In this document: in pieces, positions 16,997 to 26,681 of the stretch
How the letters are laid out: every line of letters starts with the position of its first letter
Numbering within the stretch: the first letter of the stretch is position 1
Origin: Sellimonas catena
GTDB lineage: Bacteria > Bacillota > Clostridia > Lachnospirales > Lachnospiraceae
DNA length: 64,000 nt
Reading direction: 5' to 3' (one strand)
NCBI RefSeq assembly: GCF_045063725.1
Contig: NZ_CP173695.1
Notes under the pieces: generated by a model
The model's input: only the letters and a program-made list of their open reading frames with translations
The model's database searches: none
Told to the model about the DNA's origin: nothing
Program-made: the position numbers and the translations under genes

Positions 16997-18933
16997 TTGT
17001 AAAAATGAAATTTGTCAATATCTCAGGGCCGCGCAGTGATATTGACCGTGTGATGGATCTGTATCTGTCACGATATGAAATCCAGCTGGAATCAGCGCTT
17101 TCTGAGCTGAAGACAGTGGACAATTTAAGGCCCTTTGTGGAAATGAATCCGTACAGGGATGCACTTCTTAAAGCGGTGCAGTTTGTGGGATTTTTGGAAG
17201 ATCCGGATAAGACCTTACCGGATACGAAAATGGGGCTCAATGATATTTTTGAACTGATCCGGACAACAAATGAGGAATATTTAAAACTGCAGTCACAGCA
17301 GGATCAGTGGAAAAAGAAGAAAGAAGAGATTGCGGCCAGACAGAAAGTCATCGAGCCGTTCCGGCCGATGGGCGGTGATCTTGGAAAGATCCTGAATTAT
17401 AAATATATTGCCTACCGTTTTGGCAAGATGCCGGTGGAGCAGTACCAGAAGCTGGAGAAATATCTCCTGAACGATCTGGATGCGGTCTTTGTAAAAGGAG
17501 CGCAGGACGGGACATCTGTCTATGGTGCTTATTTTGCCGCACCTGCGGATCTTCAGAAGACGGATGCGGTATTCCGTTCACTTCATTTTGAGCGGATTGA
17601 GATTCCGGCGCAGTACGAAGGATCGCCGGAGGAAGCAAGCCAGAAGCTTCTGAAGGAAATGTATGAAATCCAGAAGAAAATTGATGACCTGGATAAAGAA
17701 GCGGCGAAGATGCTGGAACAGAAAGCCTCGCAGCTTGTGTGGGCGAAGCAGAGGCTGGAAGAGCTTGCTCACAATTTCGATGTCCGTAAGATGGCGGCCA
17801 GGGTGGAAGATAAAAAAGAAGATTACTACATTCTCTGTGGATGGATGGCAGAAGAGGACGTCAAAAAGTTTATGGCGGAAGCGGAGCAGGACGACAAGGT
17901 TTTTGTTGTCGTGGAGGACGACCATGACAGCTACTTCGGAGAACCGCCGACAAAACTGGAAAACCCGAAGATTTTCAAGCCGTTCGAGATGTTCGTCGGT
18001 ATGTACGGGCTGCCGTCCCACGATGAGATTGACCCGACCCTTTTTGTGGGAATCACCTATTCCTTCATCTTCGGAGTGATGTTCGGCGATGTAGGCCAGG
18101 GACTTCTGCTTGTCATTGTGGGAGCATTGATTTACCACTTTAAGAAACTCCCGCTTGCGGGAATCATTGCTACGGCAGGTGTATTCTCAACAATCTTCGG
18201 CTTCATGTTTGGAAGTGTGTTCGGATTTGAAGATATCATAGAGCCTCTGTGGCTTAGGCCCATCGACCATATGACGACACTCCCGTTTGTCGGGAAACTC
18301 AATACGGTATTTATCGTGTCGATTGCCTTTGGAATGCTGCTGATTCTGGTGGCGATGGTACTTCATATTATCAATGCGTTCCGGGGACACGATGTTCAGG
18401 GCGCATGGTTTGATCCGAACGGAGTGGCCGGACTTGTCTTTTACGGATCGATTGTGGCGGTTGTGGTTCTGTTCATGACCGGACACAAGACACCGGCAGG
18501 AATCGTGCTTCTTGTGATGTTCGGAGTGCCGCTTCTTCTGATTCTCTTTAAGGAGCCGTTGACAAACACGCTTCTGAAGAAGAAAGAGAAGATGAAAGAA
18601 GGAGCAGTGATGTTCCTGGTAGAAGGATTTTTTGAACTGTTCGAGATGCTCCTGAGCTATTTTTCGAACACTCTTTCTTTCGTGCGTATCGGAGCCTTTG
18701 CCGTCAGCCATGCGGCGATGATGGAGGTCGTACTGATGCTTGCCGGAGTAGAGGGCGGGCATACAAACTGGGTGGTGATCGTGCTTGGAAACCTGTTTGT
18801 CTGTCTGATGGAAGGACTTGTAGTCGGAATCCAGGTACTTCGTCTGGAATACTATGAGATGTTCAGCCGGTTCTATAAAGGAAGCGGAAGAAAGTTTGAG
18901 CCATATAACAAAAACAGAAAAATGGAAAAATAA
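16993..18933 (+). CDS. ntpI: V-type ATPase subunit I (a-type stator)
   Basis: 646 residues. The soluble N-terminal half (to about 340) has helical hairpin segments, including one rich in KIDDLDKEAAKMLEQKA. The membrane half has about seven or eight segments with the family stretches PTLFVGITYSFIFGVMFGDVGQG (conserved Gly-rich entry) and FSNTLSFVRIGAFAVSHAAM, the latter carrying the essential Arg that meets the rotor glutamate. It forms the ion half-channels. The ATG overlaps the subunit C stop. Full length and without anomalies. Confidence 0.96.
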   Translation: MIVKMKFVNISGPRSDIDRVMDLYLSRYEIQLESALSELKTVDNLRPFVEMNPYRDALLKAVQFVGFLEDPDKTLPDTKMGLNDIFELIRTTNEEYLKLQSQQDQWKKKKEEIAARQKVIEPFRPMGGDLGKILNYKYIAYRFGKMPVEQYQKLEKYLLNDLDAVFVKGAQDGTSVYGAYFAAPADLQKTDAVFRSLHFERIEIPAQYEGSPEEASQKLLKEMYEIQKKIDDLDKEAAKMLEQKASQLVWAKQRLEELAHNFDVRKMAARVEDKKEDYYILCGWMAEEDVKKFMAEAEQDDKVFVVVEDDHDSYFGEPPTKLENPKIFKPFEMFVGMYGLPSHDEIDPTLFVGITYSFIFGVMFGDVGQGLLLVIVGALIYHFKKLPLAGIIATAGVFSTIFGFMFGSVFGFEDIIEPLWLRPIDHMTTLPFVGKLNTVFIVSIAFGMLLILVAMVLHIINAFRGHDVQGAWFDPNGVAGLVFYGSIVAVVVLFMTGHKTPAGIVLLVMFGVPLLLILFKEPLTNTLLKKKEKMKEGAVMFLVEGFFELFEMLLSYFSNTLSFVRIGAFAVSHAAMMEVVLMLAGVEGGHTNWVVIVLGNLFVCLMEGLVVGIQVLRLEYYEMFSRFYKGSGRKFEPYNKNRKMEK

Positions 18934-18947
18934 AGGAGGACTTTATT

Positions 18948-19379
18948 ATGACTCTTGCAGCGAGAATAGCGCTAATTGCAGCACTGATCTTAAGTATTAT
19001 CATTCCGTTTGGATATTATCTGATCGGAGAGAAGAACAAAGGGCGTTACAAACGTGCCATTGGAGTGAATGTATTTTTCTTCTTCGGAGCATTCGTTCTG
19101 GCATCGATTATGATGTTTGCAGGACCGAATGTACAGGCGGCGGACGCGGCAGCCTCTGCCTCTACAGCAACGGGAATGGGCTATATCGCGGCCGCACTGG
19201 TTACCGGTTTATCCTGTATCGGCGGCGGTATCGCCGTGGCAAGTGCAGCGAGCGCGGCACTTGGCGCGATCAGCGAGGACTCCAGCGTCCTTGGTAAGTC
19301 GCTGATTTTCGTAGGACTTGCAGAAGGTGTCTGCCTGTACGGGCTGATCATCTCCTTCATGATCCTGGGACAGTTATAA
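18948..19379 (+). CDS. ntpK: V-type ATPase subunit K (rotor ring)
   Basis: 143 residues with four membrane segments as two hairpins. The second hairpin has the rotor ion-binding glutamate in FVGLAEGVCLYG (about residue 126) and the Gly-rich helix TGLSCIGGGIAVASAASAALG. The first hairpin (residues 1-60) has no matching glutamate, as in V-type rotors with one site per two hairpins. I see no Gln at the position next to the Na+ site known from E. hirae NtpK, so ion choice (Na+ or H+) is open. Preceded by AAAGGAGG; subunit F follows after one base. Confidence 0.93.
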   Translation: MTLAARIALIAALILSIIIPFGYYLIGEKNKGRYKRAIGVNVFFFFGAFVLASIMMFAGPNVQAADAAASASTATGMGYIAAALVTGLSCIGGGIAVASAASAALGAISEDSSVLGKSLIFVGLAEGVCLYGLIISFMILGQL

Positions 19380-19380
19380 G

Positions 19381-19689
19381 ATGAAGATGTTTCTGATCAG
19401 TGATAATGTCGATACGTATACAGGAATGCGCCTTGCAGGCGTGGACGGAGTTGTCGTACACGAACGTGAGGAGCTCTATGAGGCGCTCCAGAATGTTCTG
19501 AAGGACAAGACTGTGGGGATTGTCCTTCTGACGGAGAAATTCGGGAAAGAATTTCCGGATCTCATCGACGAATTCCGTCTGGAGAGGAAAATGCCTCTGC
19601 TTGTGGAGATTCCTGACAGACACGGAACCGGACGGAGAAAAGACTTTATCACATCTTATATTACCGAAGCAATCGGACTGAAATTATAA
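19381..19689 (+). CDS. ntpG: V-type ATPase subunit F (central stalk)
   Basis: 102 residues, the usual size. MFLISDNVDTYTGMRLAGVDG, followed by TVGIVLLTEKFGKEFPDLID, matches the Rossmann-like fold of subunit F, which binds subunit D in the central stalk and modulates hydrolysis. NtpG in E. hirae naming. The start lies one base beyond the subunit K stop, so translation is coupled. No internal anomalies. Confidence 0.93.
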   Translation: MKMFLISDNVDTYTGMRLAGVDGVVVHEREELYEALQNVLKDKTVGIVLLTEKFGKEFPDLIDEFRLERKMPLLVEIPDRHGTGRRKDFITSYITEAIGLKL

Positions 19690-19704
19690 AAGGAGGGATT
19701 CCTT

Positions 19705-20292
19705 TTGACATTAGATGAGAAAATTGCGAAGATTCAGACCTCCTCAATGGAGGCGGCCAGAGCAGAAGGAAATGAGATTATAACGAGTTACCGCGCGGCC
19801 CTCGACAAGGTGTTTGAGGATCATAAGCAGGAGGCCGTGCGCCAGATGGAGACCCGGATCAAAGCGGAGACAGTCAATGCCAGACAGCAGAAAAACCAGG
19901 CGATGGCAAAGGCACAGCTGGATCTGAAGAGGCAGGAAGGAAGAGTGCAGAAAGAACTAAAGGACAAGGTGTTCCGGGAGGTCATGGAGCTGGTGGCATC
20001 CTATATGAAAACAGAGAAGTACCGGGACTTTCTTCTGCGCTGTATTAGGAAGTCTGTAGAATTTGCGGGCGATGAAGGATTGACAATCTATATCAATCCT
20101 TCGGATCAGGAGATGAAAGAGGAGCTGGAATTAAAGTCCGGCACCATGCTGACGATCAGCAACGAAGACTTCATCGGAGGAGTCCGGGCAGTCATCCGCG
20201 GCAGAAATATTCTGATTGATCATTCTTTCAGGACCGCTCTGAGATCGGAGTATGATGAATTTGTATTCCTGGGAGGTGATGGAGTTGTCTAA
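19705..20292 (+). CDS. ntpE: V-type ATPase subunit E (peripheral stalk)
   Basis: 195 residues: a long charged N-terminal helix (MTLDEKIAKIQTSSMEAA onward, then QMETRIKAETVNARQQ) that pairs with the G/H subunit, and a globular C-terminal domain binding the catalytic head. The start is TTG, chosen because AAAAGGAGGGA lies at the right distance and no ATG is available nearby. The last 14 bp overlap the start of subunit A. Confidence 0.92.
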   Translation: MTLDEKIAKIQTSSMEAARAEGNEIITSYRAALDKVFEDHKQEAVRQMETRIKAETVNARQQKNQAMAKAQLDLKRQEGRVQKELKDKVFREVMELVASYMKTEKYRDFLLRCIRKSVEFAGDEGLTIYINPSDQEMKEELELKSGTMLTISNEDFIGGVRAVIRGRNILIDHSFRTALRSEYDEFVFLGGDGVV

Positions 20293-22051
20293 GACTGGGA
20301 AAATCTATGGAATCAACGGGCCTGTCATCTATCTGAAAGGCAATACCGGATTCGGAATGTCCGAAATGGTTTATGTGGGAAGGGATCATCTGGTCGGAGA
20401 AGTCATTGCCCTCGATAAGGACCGGACAACTATTCAGGTGTACGAGGAGACATCGGGTCTTCGTCCGGGAGAAGAAGTGACCGCCTCTGGAAATGCAGTG
20501 TCGGTGACTCTGGCGCCCGGGATTCTGAACAATATATTTGACGGAATTGAGCGTCCGCTGGAAAAAATATCAGAGACGGGCGGAGCTTTTATTACAAAAG
20601 GAATTTCGGTCGACTCCCTCGACCGTGAAAAGAAATGGGACACCCATTTTACTGTGAAGAAAGGCGATTATGTCAACGGCGGCGATATTTTTGCGGAGGT
20701 ACCGGAGACAAGAGCTATTGTCCATAAATGTATGATTCCGCCGCATCTGCACGGTACGGTCGTATCTGTGCGGGAGGACGGGCCGTACACGATCGAAGAG
20801 CCGCTTCTGACTCTGGATACAGAAAACGGACAAACGGTGGAGATTCCGATGGCCCAGAAGTGGCCGATCCGGACACCGCGCCCGGTGAGCCAGCGGTTTG
20901 CGGCATCGGTACCGCTTGTGACGGGACAGCGGATCATCGATACGATGTTCCCGATCGCAAAAGGCGGAACAGCTGCGATCCCGGGAGGATTCGGAACCGG
21001 AAAAACAATGACCCAGCATCAGATTGCCAAATGGTCCGATGCGGACATTATTATCTATATCGGATGCGGAGAGCGTGGAAATGAAATGACCCAGGTTCTG
21101 GAGGAGTTTGGGGAACTGACAGACCCGCGGACCGGAAACCCTCTGATGGACCGGACGACGCTGATTGCCAATACGTCCAACATGCCGGTGGCGGCCCGTG
21201 AGGCAAGTATCTATACGGGACTTACTCTGGCCGAGTATTACAGGGACATGGGATATGATGTGGCGATCATGGCGGACTCCACATCGAGATGGGCGGAGGC
21301 TCTTCGTGAACTTTCCGGACGTCTGGAGGAGATGCCGGCAGAAGAAGGATTCCCGGCTTACCTTGCATCCAGGCTGTCGGCTTTCTATGAGAGAGCGGGC
21401 ATGATGCAGAACTTAAACGGTACGAGAGGATCAGTCAGCATTATCGGGGCGGTATCGCCTCAGGGCGGTGACTTCTCGGAGCCGGTCACACAGAATACGA
21501 AGCGGTTTGTGAGATGCTTCTGGGGACTGGACAAGAGCCTTGCCTACTCCAGACATTTCCCGGCCATCCACTGGCTTTCCAGTTACAGTGAATATTTGCA
21601 GGATCTGTCCCACTGGTATCAGGACAATGTTTCTCCGAAGTTTGTAGATTACCGGAACCGGCTGATGGCCCTTCTGAATCAGGAGAGCAGCCTTCTGGAA
21701 ATCGTCAAGCTGATCGGAAGTGACGTTCTGCCGGATGACCAGAAGTTGATTCTGGAAATTGCAAGAGTCATCCGTCTGGGCTTCCTGCAGCAGAACGCTT
21801 TCCACAAAGATGATACGTGCGTCTCTCTGGAAAAGCAGTTCCTGATGATGGATACGATTTTATATCTGTACAAACAGGCACGGGCCCTTGTGACAATGGG
21901 GCATCCGATGTCGGTTTTGAAGTCGGAAAATATTTTTGAACGTGTCATTGCCATCAAGTACGATGTGCCGAATGACCGGCTGGAACTGTTTGCGCAGTAC
22001 CGGCGGGACATTGATACCTTCTACCAGCGTGTGCTGGAGAAAAATGCATAA
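20279..22051 (+). CDS. ntpA: V-type ATPase catalytic subunit A
   Basis: 590 residues. P-loop PGGFGTGKTMTQHQ at about residue 235, the catalytic Glu in GCGERGNEMTQVL, and the V/A-type nonhomologous region of about 90 residues (110-200) that separates subunit A from F-type beta subunits. It hydrolyses or makes ATP in the A3B3 head. The ATG has GGGAGG 2-7 nt upstream inside the subunit E gene; an earlier in-frame ATG is not supported. Subunit B follows after 20 nt. Confidence 0.97.
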   Translation: MELSKTGKIYGINGPVIYLKGNTGFGMSEMVYVGRDHLVGEVIALDKDRTTIQVYEETSGLRPGEEVTASGNAVSVTLAPGILNNIFDGIERPLEKISETGGAFITKGISVDSLDREKKWDTHFTVKKGDYVNGGDIFAEVPETRAIVHKCMIPPHLHGTVVSVREDGPYTIEEPLLTLDTENGQTVEIPMAQKWPIRTPRPVSQRFAASVPLVTGQRIIDTMFPIAKGGTAAIPGGFGTGKTMTQHQIAKWSDADIIIYIGCGERGNEMTQVLEEFGELTDPRTGNPLMDRTTLIANTSNMPVAAREASIYTGLTLAEYYRDMGYDVAIMADSTSRWAEALRELSGRLEEMPAEEGFPAYLASRLSAFYERAGMMQNLNGTRGSVSIIGAVSPQGGDFSEPVTQNTKRFVRCFWGLDKSLAYSRHFPAIHWLSSYSEYLQDLSHWYQDNVSPKFVDYRNRLMALLNQESSLLEIVKLIGSDVLPDDQKLILEIARVIRLGFLQQNAFHKDDTCVSLEKQFLMMDTILYLYKQARALVTMGHPMSVLKSENIFERVIAIKYDVPNDRLELFAQYRRDIDTFYQRVLEKNA

Positions 22052-22071
22052 AAGGAGGGAACGAAACAGTT

Positions 22072-23508
22072 ATGCCAATCGAATATCTTGGGCTTAGCAG
22101 CATTAACGGTCCCCTCATTGTACTGGAAGGGGTACAGGATGCGTTTTATGATGAAATTGTAGAATTTATTGTGGGAGGAAACGAGAAGCGGATTGGAAGA
22201 ATCATTGAGCTTTATGGGGACAAGGCGGTCATCCAGGTCTTTGAAGGATCCGAGGGAATGTCCCTTGTCAACACCCACACCAGACTCACCGGGCATCCGA
22301 TGGAGATCGGACTGTCCCGCGAGATGCTTGGAAGAACCTTTAACGGAATCGGACAGCCGATCGATGATCTGGGAACGATTGCCGCGCGAGTGAGGCGGGA
22401 TGTCAATGGACTGCCGCTCAACCCGGTAAAACGGGAATATCCGAGGAACTATATTCGTACCGGGATTTCGGCAATCGATGGCCTGACTACGCTGATTCGA
22501 GGACAGAAGCTGCCGATCTTCTCCGGAAACGGACTGCCGCATGACCAGCTTGCAGCGCAGATCGTCAAGCAGGCGTCTCTGGGAGAGGATTCCGGTGAAG
22601 AGTTTGCCATTGTCTTTGCGGCCATGGGAGTCAAACACGACGTGGCGGACTTTTTCCGCAGAACTTTTGAGGAGAGCGGCGTGGCAGACCATGTGGCCAT
22701 GTTCCTGAATCTGGCAAACGACCCGGTGGTGGAACGTCTGATTACGCCGAAAGTAGCGCTGACGGTTGCAGAGTATCTGGCCTTTGAGCAGAACATGCAT
22801 ATCCTTGTCATCCTGACGGATATGACATCCTTTGCCGAGGCCATGCGTGAGGTGTCCTCCTCCAAAGGAGAGATCCCAAGCCGGAAGGGCTTTCCGGGTT
22901 ATCTGTACAGTGAACTTGCTGCAATCTATGAGAGAGCAGGCATCGTGGAGGGCGCAGGCGGTTCGGTAACGCAGATTCCGATTCTGACGATGCCGAACGA
23001 TGATATTACCCACCCGATCCCGGACCTGACCGGATATATTACAGAAGGCCAGATAGTACTGGACCGGAACTTAAACGGTCAGTCCATTTATCCGCCGATC
23101 AGCGTCCTGCCGTCCCTGTCCCGTCTGATGAAAGACGGAATCGGAGAGGGTTACACAAGGGAGGATCATCAGGATCTGGCAAACCAGCTGTTTTCCGCCT
23201 ACGCAAAAGTGGGGGACGCAAGAAATCTGGCATCGGTTATCGGAGAGGACGAACTTTCCCCGATCGATAAAGAATACCTTGCGTTTGGAAAGGAATTTGA
23301 AGAGAAATACATCGGTCAGGGTCCGGAGGAAAACCGTACCATCGAGGAGACACTGGATCTTGGATGGGAGCTTCTTGGACGGCTTCCGAGAGAGGAGCTG
23401 GACCGTGTTAATACGAAGATTCTGGACAAATACTATCATCCGACAAAACGGGATGAAGGTGTCACCACGAGTGCGAGTCCGGGCTCTGTAGCAAATAAAG
23501 AAATGTAA
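22072..23508 (+). CDS. ntpB: V-type ATPase regulatory subunit B
   Basis: 478 residues, starting MPIEYLGLSSINGPLIVLEG after AAAAGGAGGG. Homologous to subunit A in fold but lacking a P-loop: the matching place reads FSGNGLPHDQLAAQI. ISAIDGLTTLIRGQKLPIF and EGAGGSVTQIPILTMPNDD are V-type B signatures. It forms the noncatalytic sites of the head. Full length. Confidence 0.97.
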   Translation: MPIEYLGLSSINGPLIVLEGVQDAFYDEIVEFIVGGNEKRIGRIIELYGDKAVIQVFEGSEGMSLVNTHTRLTGHPMEIGLSREMLGRTFNGIGQPIDDLGTIAARVRRDVNGLPLNPVKREYPRNYIRTGISAIDGLTTLIRGQKLPIFSGNGLPHDQLAAQIVKQASLGEDSGEEFAIVFAAMGVKHDVADFFRRTFEESGVADHVAMFLNLANDPVVERLITPKVALTVAEYLAFEQNMHILVILTDMTSFAEAMREVSSSKGEIPSRKGFPGYLYSELAAIYERAGIVEGAGGSVTQIPILTMPNDDITHPIPDLTGYITEGQIVLDRNLNGQSIYPPISVLPSLSRLMKDGIGEGYTREDHQDLANQLFSAYAKVGDARNLASVIGEDELSPIDKEYLAFGKEFEEKYIGQGPEENRTIEETLDLGWELLGRLPREELDRVNTKILDKYYHPTKRDEGVTTSASPGSVANKEM

Positions 23509-23521
23509 AGGGGTGAGGCTG

Positions 23522-24139
23522 TTGGATCCACGGACATTTCCGACAAAAGGCAACCTGATGCTTGCGAAGAATTCTCTTGCGCTTGCGAAGCAGGGATATG
23601 AACTGATGGATAAAAAGAGAAACATTCTGATCCGGGAACTGATGGATCTGATCGATCAGGCCCGCACCATTCAGGAGGAGATTGACAGCACATTTACCTA
23701 TGCGTATCAATGTCTTCAGAAGGCAAATATTGAAAACGGGATCAATACGATCTCCCAGATCGCATATACGGTTCCGATCGAAGATTCGATCGTGATCCAG
23801 ACAAGAAGTATCATGGGAACGGAGATCCCGCATGTGAAATATACACCGAAGACACCGGTTCCGACTTATGCGTTCAGCGCGACAAAAGAGTCCGCGGACC
23901 GGGCGGCGGAAGCTTTTCGGAAGGTGAAAGATTTGACGGTGAAGCTTTCCATGGTGGAGAATGCGGCTTACCGGCTTGCTTCCAATATTAAAAAGACGCA
24001 GAAGAGAGCCAATGCGCTGCAGAACATCACTATCCCGATGTATACACAGCTTGTATCAAGCATCAGCAACGCACTGGAAGAAAAAGACAGAGAAGAATTT
24101 ACAAGGCTGAAAGTGATCAAGCGGAGAAAACAAAGTTAG
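23522..24139 (+). CDS. ntpD: V-type ATPase subunit D (central rotor shaft)
   Basis: 205 residues: two long antiparallel helices forming the rotor shaft, with the family opening PTKGNLMLAKNSLALAKQGY and a short middle hairpin. I place the start at TTG 23522 (product MDPRTFPTKGN) because AAGGGGTGAGG sits just upstream; GTG 23513 would add three residues inside the ribosome binding site. It is the last V-ATPase gene; DegV follows after 33 nt and is probably read through. Confidence 0.93.
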   Translation: MDPRTFPTKGNLMLAKNSLALAKQGYELMDKKRNILIRELMDLIDQARTIQEEIDSTFTYAYQCLQKANIENGINTISQIAYTVPIEDSIVIQTRSIMGTEIPHVKYTPKTPVPTYAFSATKESADRAAEAFRKVKDLTVKLSMVENAAYRLASNIKKTQKRANALQNITIPMYTQLVSSISNALEEKDREEFTRLKVIKRRKQS

Positions 24140-24172
24140 AGAAAAGAGATGAAATGAGGAGGCAGAACAACG

Positions 24173-25045
24173 ATGGACTACACGATTACAACAGATTCAA
24201 ATTCGGATGTGCCGGCAGAGGTTTTGAAGAAATATGGAATCCCGGTGATTCCGCAGTACTACGCATTCGGAGATGAGGTTTACGGAGACGAAAAAAACAT
24301 GTCCCCGCATGAATTTTATGAGACGATGAGGAAGGGAGAACTTCCGAAATCCATGGCAAACAATCCGGCAGTCATCCGGGAAAAATTTGAGACGGTTTTA
24401 AAAGAAGAAAAAGATATTCTCCACATCGCATTTTCCAGCGCATTGAGCGGCAGCTATAACAACGTGCGCATGGTGGCAAGGGAGCTGCTCGATGAGTATC
24501 CGGACAGGAAAATCGAGATCTTTGACTCCCTGAATGCATCCCTCGGCGAAGGTCTGTCAGTGTACCGGGCGGCAGAATTAAGGGAGCAGGGGAAAGCAAT
24601 GCAGGAAGTCCTGACAGTACTGAATGAAGAACGAAGCCATATCAATGTCTGGTTTACCGTGGATGATCTGCACCATCTTCAAAGAGGAGGACGTGTCTCC
24701 AAAACGACTGCGATTGTCGGCAGCATGATCAACATCAAGCCGCTTCTTCGTATAACGGCATCAGGAGAACTGAAATCCGACGGCACTGTCCGCGGGCGGA
24801 AGAAGGCGCTGAAAACACTTGTCACCAACATGGAAAAGTCGCTGGATCCGGAACATTACGGAAAAGACCGCAAAGTGGCAATCCTTCACGGAGACTGCAT
24901 GGAGGATGCCCTCGCAGTGAAGAAAATGGTAAACGATCTTGGATTTGAGGATGTCGTTATCAACGATGTCAGCCCAAGCATAGGCACACACGCAGGACCG
25001 GGCGTTGTAGGACTGGTGTACTACGGAGGGAAAGTGACGGAATAA
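24173..25045 (+). CDS. DegV/FakB-family fatty-acid-binding protein
   Basis: 290 residues, the normal size. TTDSNSDVPAEVLKKYGIPV opens the fold, with the lipid-carboxylate contacts in HIAFSSALSGSYNN and LQRGGRVSKTTA. FakB proteins hold a fatty acid for phosphorylation by the kinase FakA; acyl-phosphate then enters phospholipid synthesis. Which fatty acid is bound cannot be told. GAGGAGG precedes the ATG. It trails the V-ATPase operon without a terminator between, so the two are probably one transcription unit. Confidence 0.93.
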   Translation: MDYTITTDSNSDVPAEVLKKYGIPVIPQYYAFGDEVYGDEKNMSPHEFYETMRKGELPKSMANNPAVIREKFETVLKEEKDILHIAFSSALSGSYNNVRMVARELLDEYPDRKIEIFDSLNASLGEGLSVYRAAELREQGKAMQEVLTVLNEERSHINVWFTVDDLHHLQRGGRVSKTTAIVGSMINIKPLLRITASGELKSDGTVRGRKKALKTLVTNMEKSLDPEHYGKDRKVAILHGDCMEDALAVKKMVNDLGFEDVVINDVSPSIGTHAGPGVVGLVYYGGKVTE

Positions 25046-25057
25046 GGAGGCGAGGCT

Positions 25058-26375
25058 GTGGATTCATAAGCGATTAAGGAAATACGGGACATAGGAGAAA
25101 CCATCGCAGTGGAATTCAAGCGTTGTGGGAATGGTATTGAAAGCGATGTATATGAAACAGTATGCTCTTTTCTGAACCGTTTTGGAGGAGACATTTTTTT
25201 AGGCGTACTGGATGATGGAACTGTTTTAGGGGTGCCGGAAAATGCGGCAGCTGATATGGTCAGAAACTTTATAAGCTGTGTCAGCAATCCGGCGTTGTTT
25301 ACACCTACAGTTTATTTGTCACCCAAAGTCCTGAAATATGAGGGCAAGACAATTATTCATATTCATGTTTTACCAAGTGCCGAGGTTCATAGTTACAAGA
25401 AAATAATTTATGACCGGATTGATATGCTTCCTAAACTTCGTATTATGGCAGAAAATCAGAGTAACGGAAGCGGACATCCGTGGAGCCGTATGACAGATGA
25501 TGAATTGTTGAAAAGTGCGAGATTATATTCTATTGATCGTGTAACTGGTGAGCAGGGATTCAATCTGGCAGCGGTTATGCTTCTTGGAAAAGACGATGTA
25601 ATTTTAGACATTGTACCGGCCTATGTGACAGATGCGCTTTTACGCAGAGTAAACATTGATCGTTATGATGATAGAGAAATCATCCAGACAAATTTGATAG
25701 AAAGCTATGAGCGTTTAATGGAATTTGGGCGCAAGCATTTGCTGGATAAATTTTTTCTCGAAGATGACCAACGTAAGAGTCTGAGAAATATTATCACCCG
25801 TGAGATGATTGCGAATACATTGATCCATCGTGAATATACAAGCTCTTATCAGGCAAAATTTGTAATAGAAAAGGAACGGATGTATGTGGAGAATGCCAAT
25901 CGTGCTTCTCAAAATATTGTGATTACACCGGATAATATGGAACCAATACCCAAAAATCCAATTATCGCATCCTTTTTTAGAAATATTGGTTATGCGGATC
26001 AGCTTGGTTCTGGTGTAAGAAATTTATTTAAATATAGTAAATTTTATTCTGGAAATGATCCCGAGTTTATTGAAGGAGATATATTTAAAATTATTGTACC
26101 ATTGGATGAGGGAAATAGAGAAGAACAGACCACCCAGTCAGTCACCCAGACCACCCAGTCAGTCACCCAAACCACCCAGTCTAAAGAAAATGATCCTGAA
26201 AAAAAATATTATGGAACTGATAGAACAGAATCCGTTTCTTTCTCAAAAACAAATGGCTGAAAAACTGAATTTAAATAAAAATACGTTGAAGTACTATATC
26301 AAAAAAATGAAAGAAAAGGGAGTAATTGAAAGAGTAGGAACCAATCGAAAAGGGAAGTGGATTGTTAAATCTTGA
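25058..26375 (+). pseudogene. AlbA_2/HATPase-type transcriptional regulator, disrupted at both ends
   Basis: AAGGAGG is followed by GTG-GAT-TCA and then TAA as the fourth codon; the frame continues after it as IKEIRDIGETIAVEFKR, the usual N-terminus of the AlbA_2 (Schlafen-like) family. Translation may restart at GTG 25109 (AGGAGA upstream). The middle reads as an intact protein (RFGGDIFLGVLDDGTVLG; ITREMIANTLIHREY), about 383 residues. The C-terminal winged helix (ELIEQNPFLSQKQMAEKL, then EKGVIERVGTNRKGKW) is in another frame; removing one A from the eight-A run at 26199-26206 joins it. A TTQSVTQ repeat links the two parts. Such regulators are common accessory genes; the target is unknown. 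Confidence 0.75.
26126..26182 (+). repeat. Short 21-bp tandem repeat, about 2.5 units
   Basis: ACCACCCAGTCAGTCACCCAG is repeated about two and a half times, encoding TTQSVTQ units in the linker between the ATPase-like core and the winged helix of the disrupted regulator. In-frame unit changes would lengthen or shorten the linker. Confidence 0.9.
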
Positions 26376-26400
26376 CTTTCAAAAATTTCTATGCTACCAT
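26372..26400 (+). promoter_or_regulatory. metG promoter
   Basis: TTGACT, 17 bp, TACCAT. The -35 box overlaps the last codons of the disrupted regulator's winged-helix frame, and the T-box leader begins just downstream. Confidence 0.6.
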
Positions 26401-26407
26401 TTTTACT

Positions 26408-26681
26408 ACATAAGCAAACGCGTAGAAGAAGAGAGTACATGTTCTGGAATCTTACAGAGAATTCCCGGATGCTGAGAGGGATGGAGAAAGGAAGATGGAA
26501 GATGGCTTCAGAGCGGCATGGATGAACACGGATGACCGTGATAATTCATGATGGGTTCCGCCCGTTACAGCGGAGGGTGCCGTCCGGCACTCGCAGAGGT
26601 CTGTCCTGCGAGGGGCAGATAAACGGAAGTGGTAACGCGGATTCGCCTTCCGGGGAAATATCCCCGGAAGGCTTTTTATTT
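26408..26681 (+). promoter_or_regulatory. T-box leader controlling metG
   Basis: The leader holds the T-box antiterminator sequence AAGTGGTAACGCGG (26627-26640) immediately before a terminator, GCCTTCCGGGG paired with CCCCGGAAGGC and followed by TTTTTATTT (26645-26681). A long stem I with GATGCTGAGAG-type bulges precedes it. T-boxes bind uncharged tRNA and permit transcription of the synthetase gene when that tRNA is uncharged. The specifier should be AUG because metG follows; several AUG triplets occur in the candidate loop and I could not single one out. Confidence 0.85.

Noticed and set aside
20434..21019. Long minus-strand frames in the V-ATPase operon
   Set aside because: They are shadows of highly conserved subunit genes.
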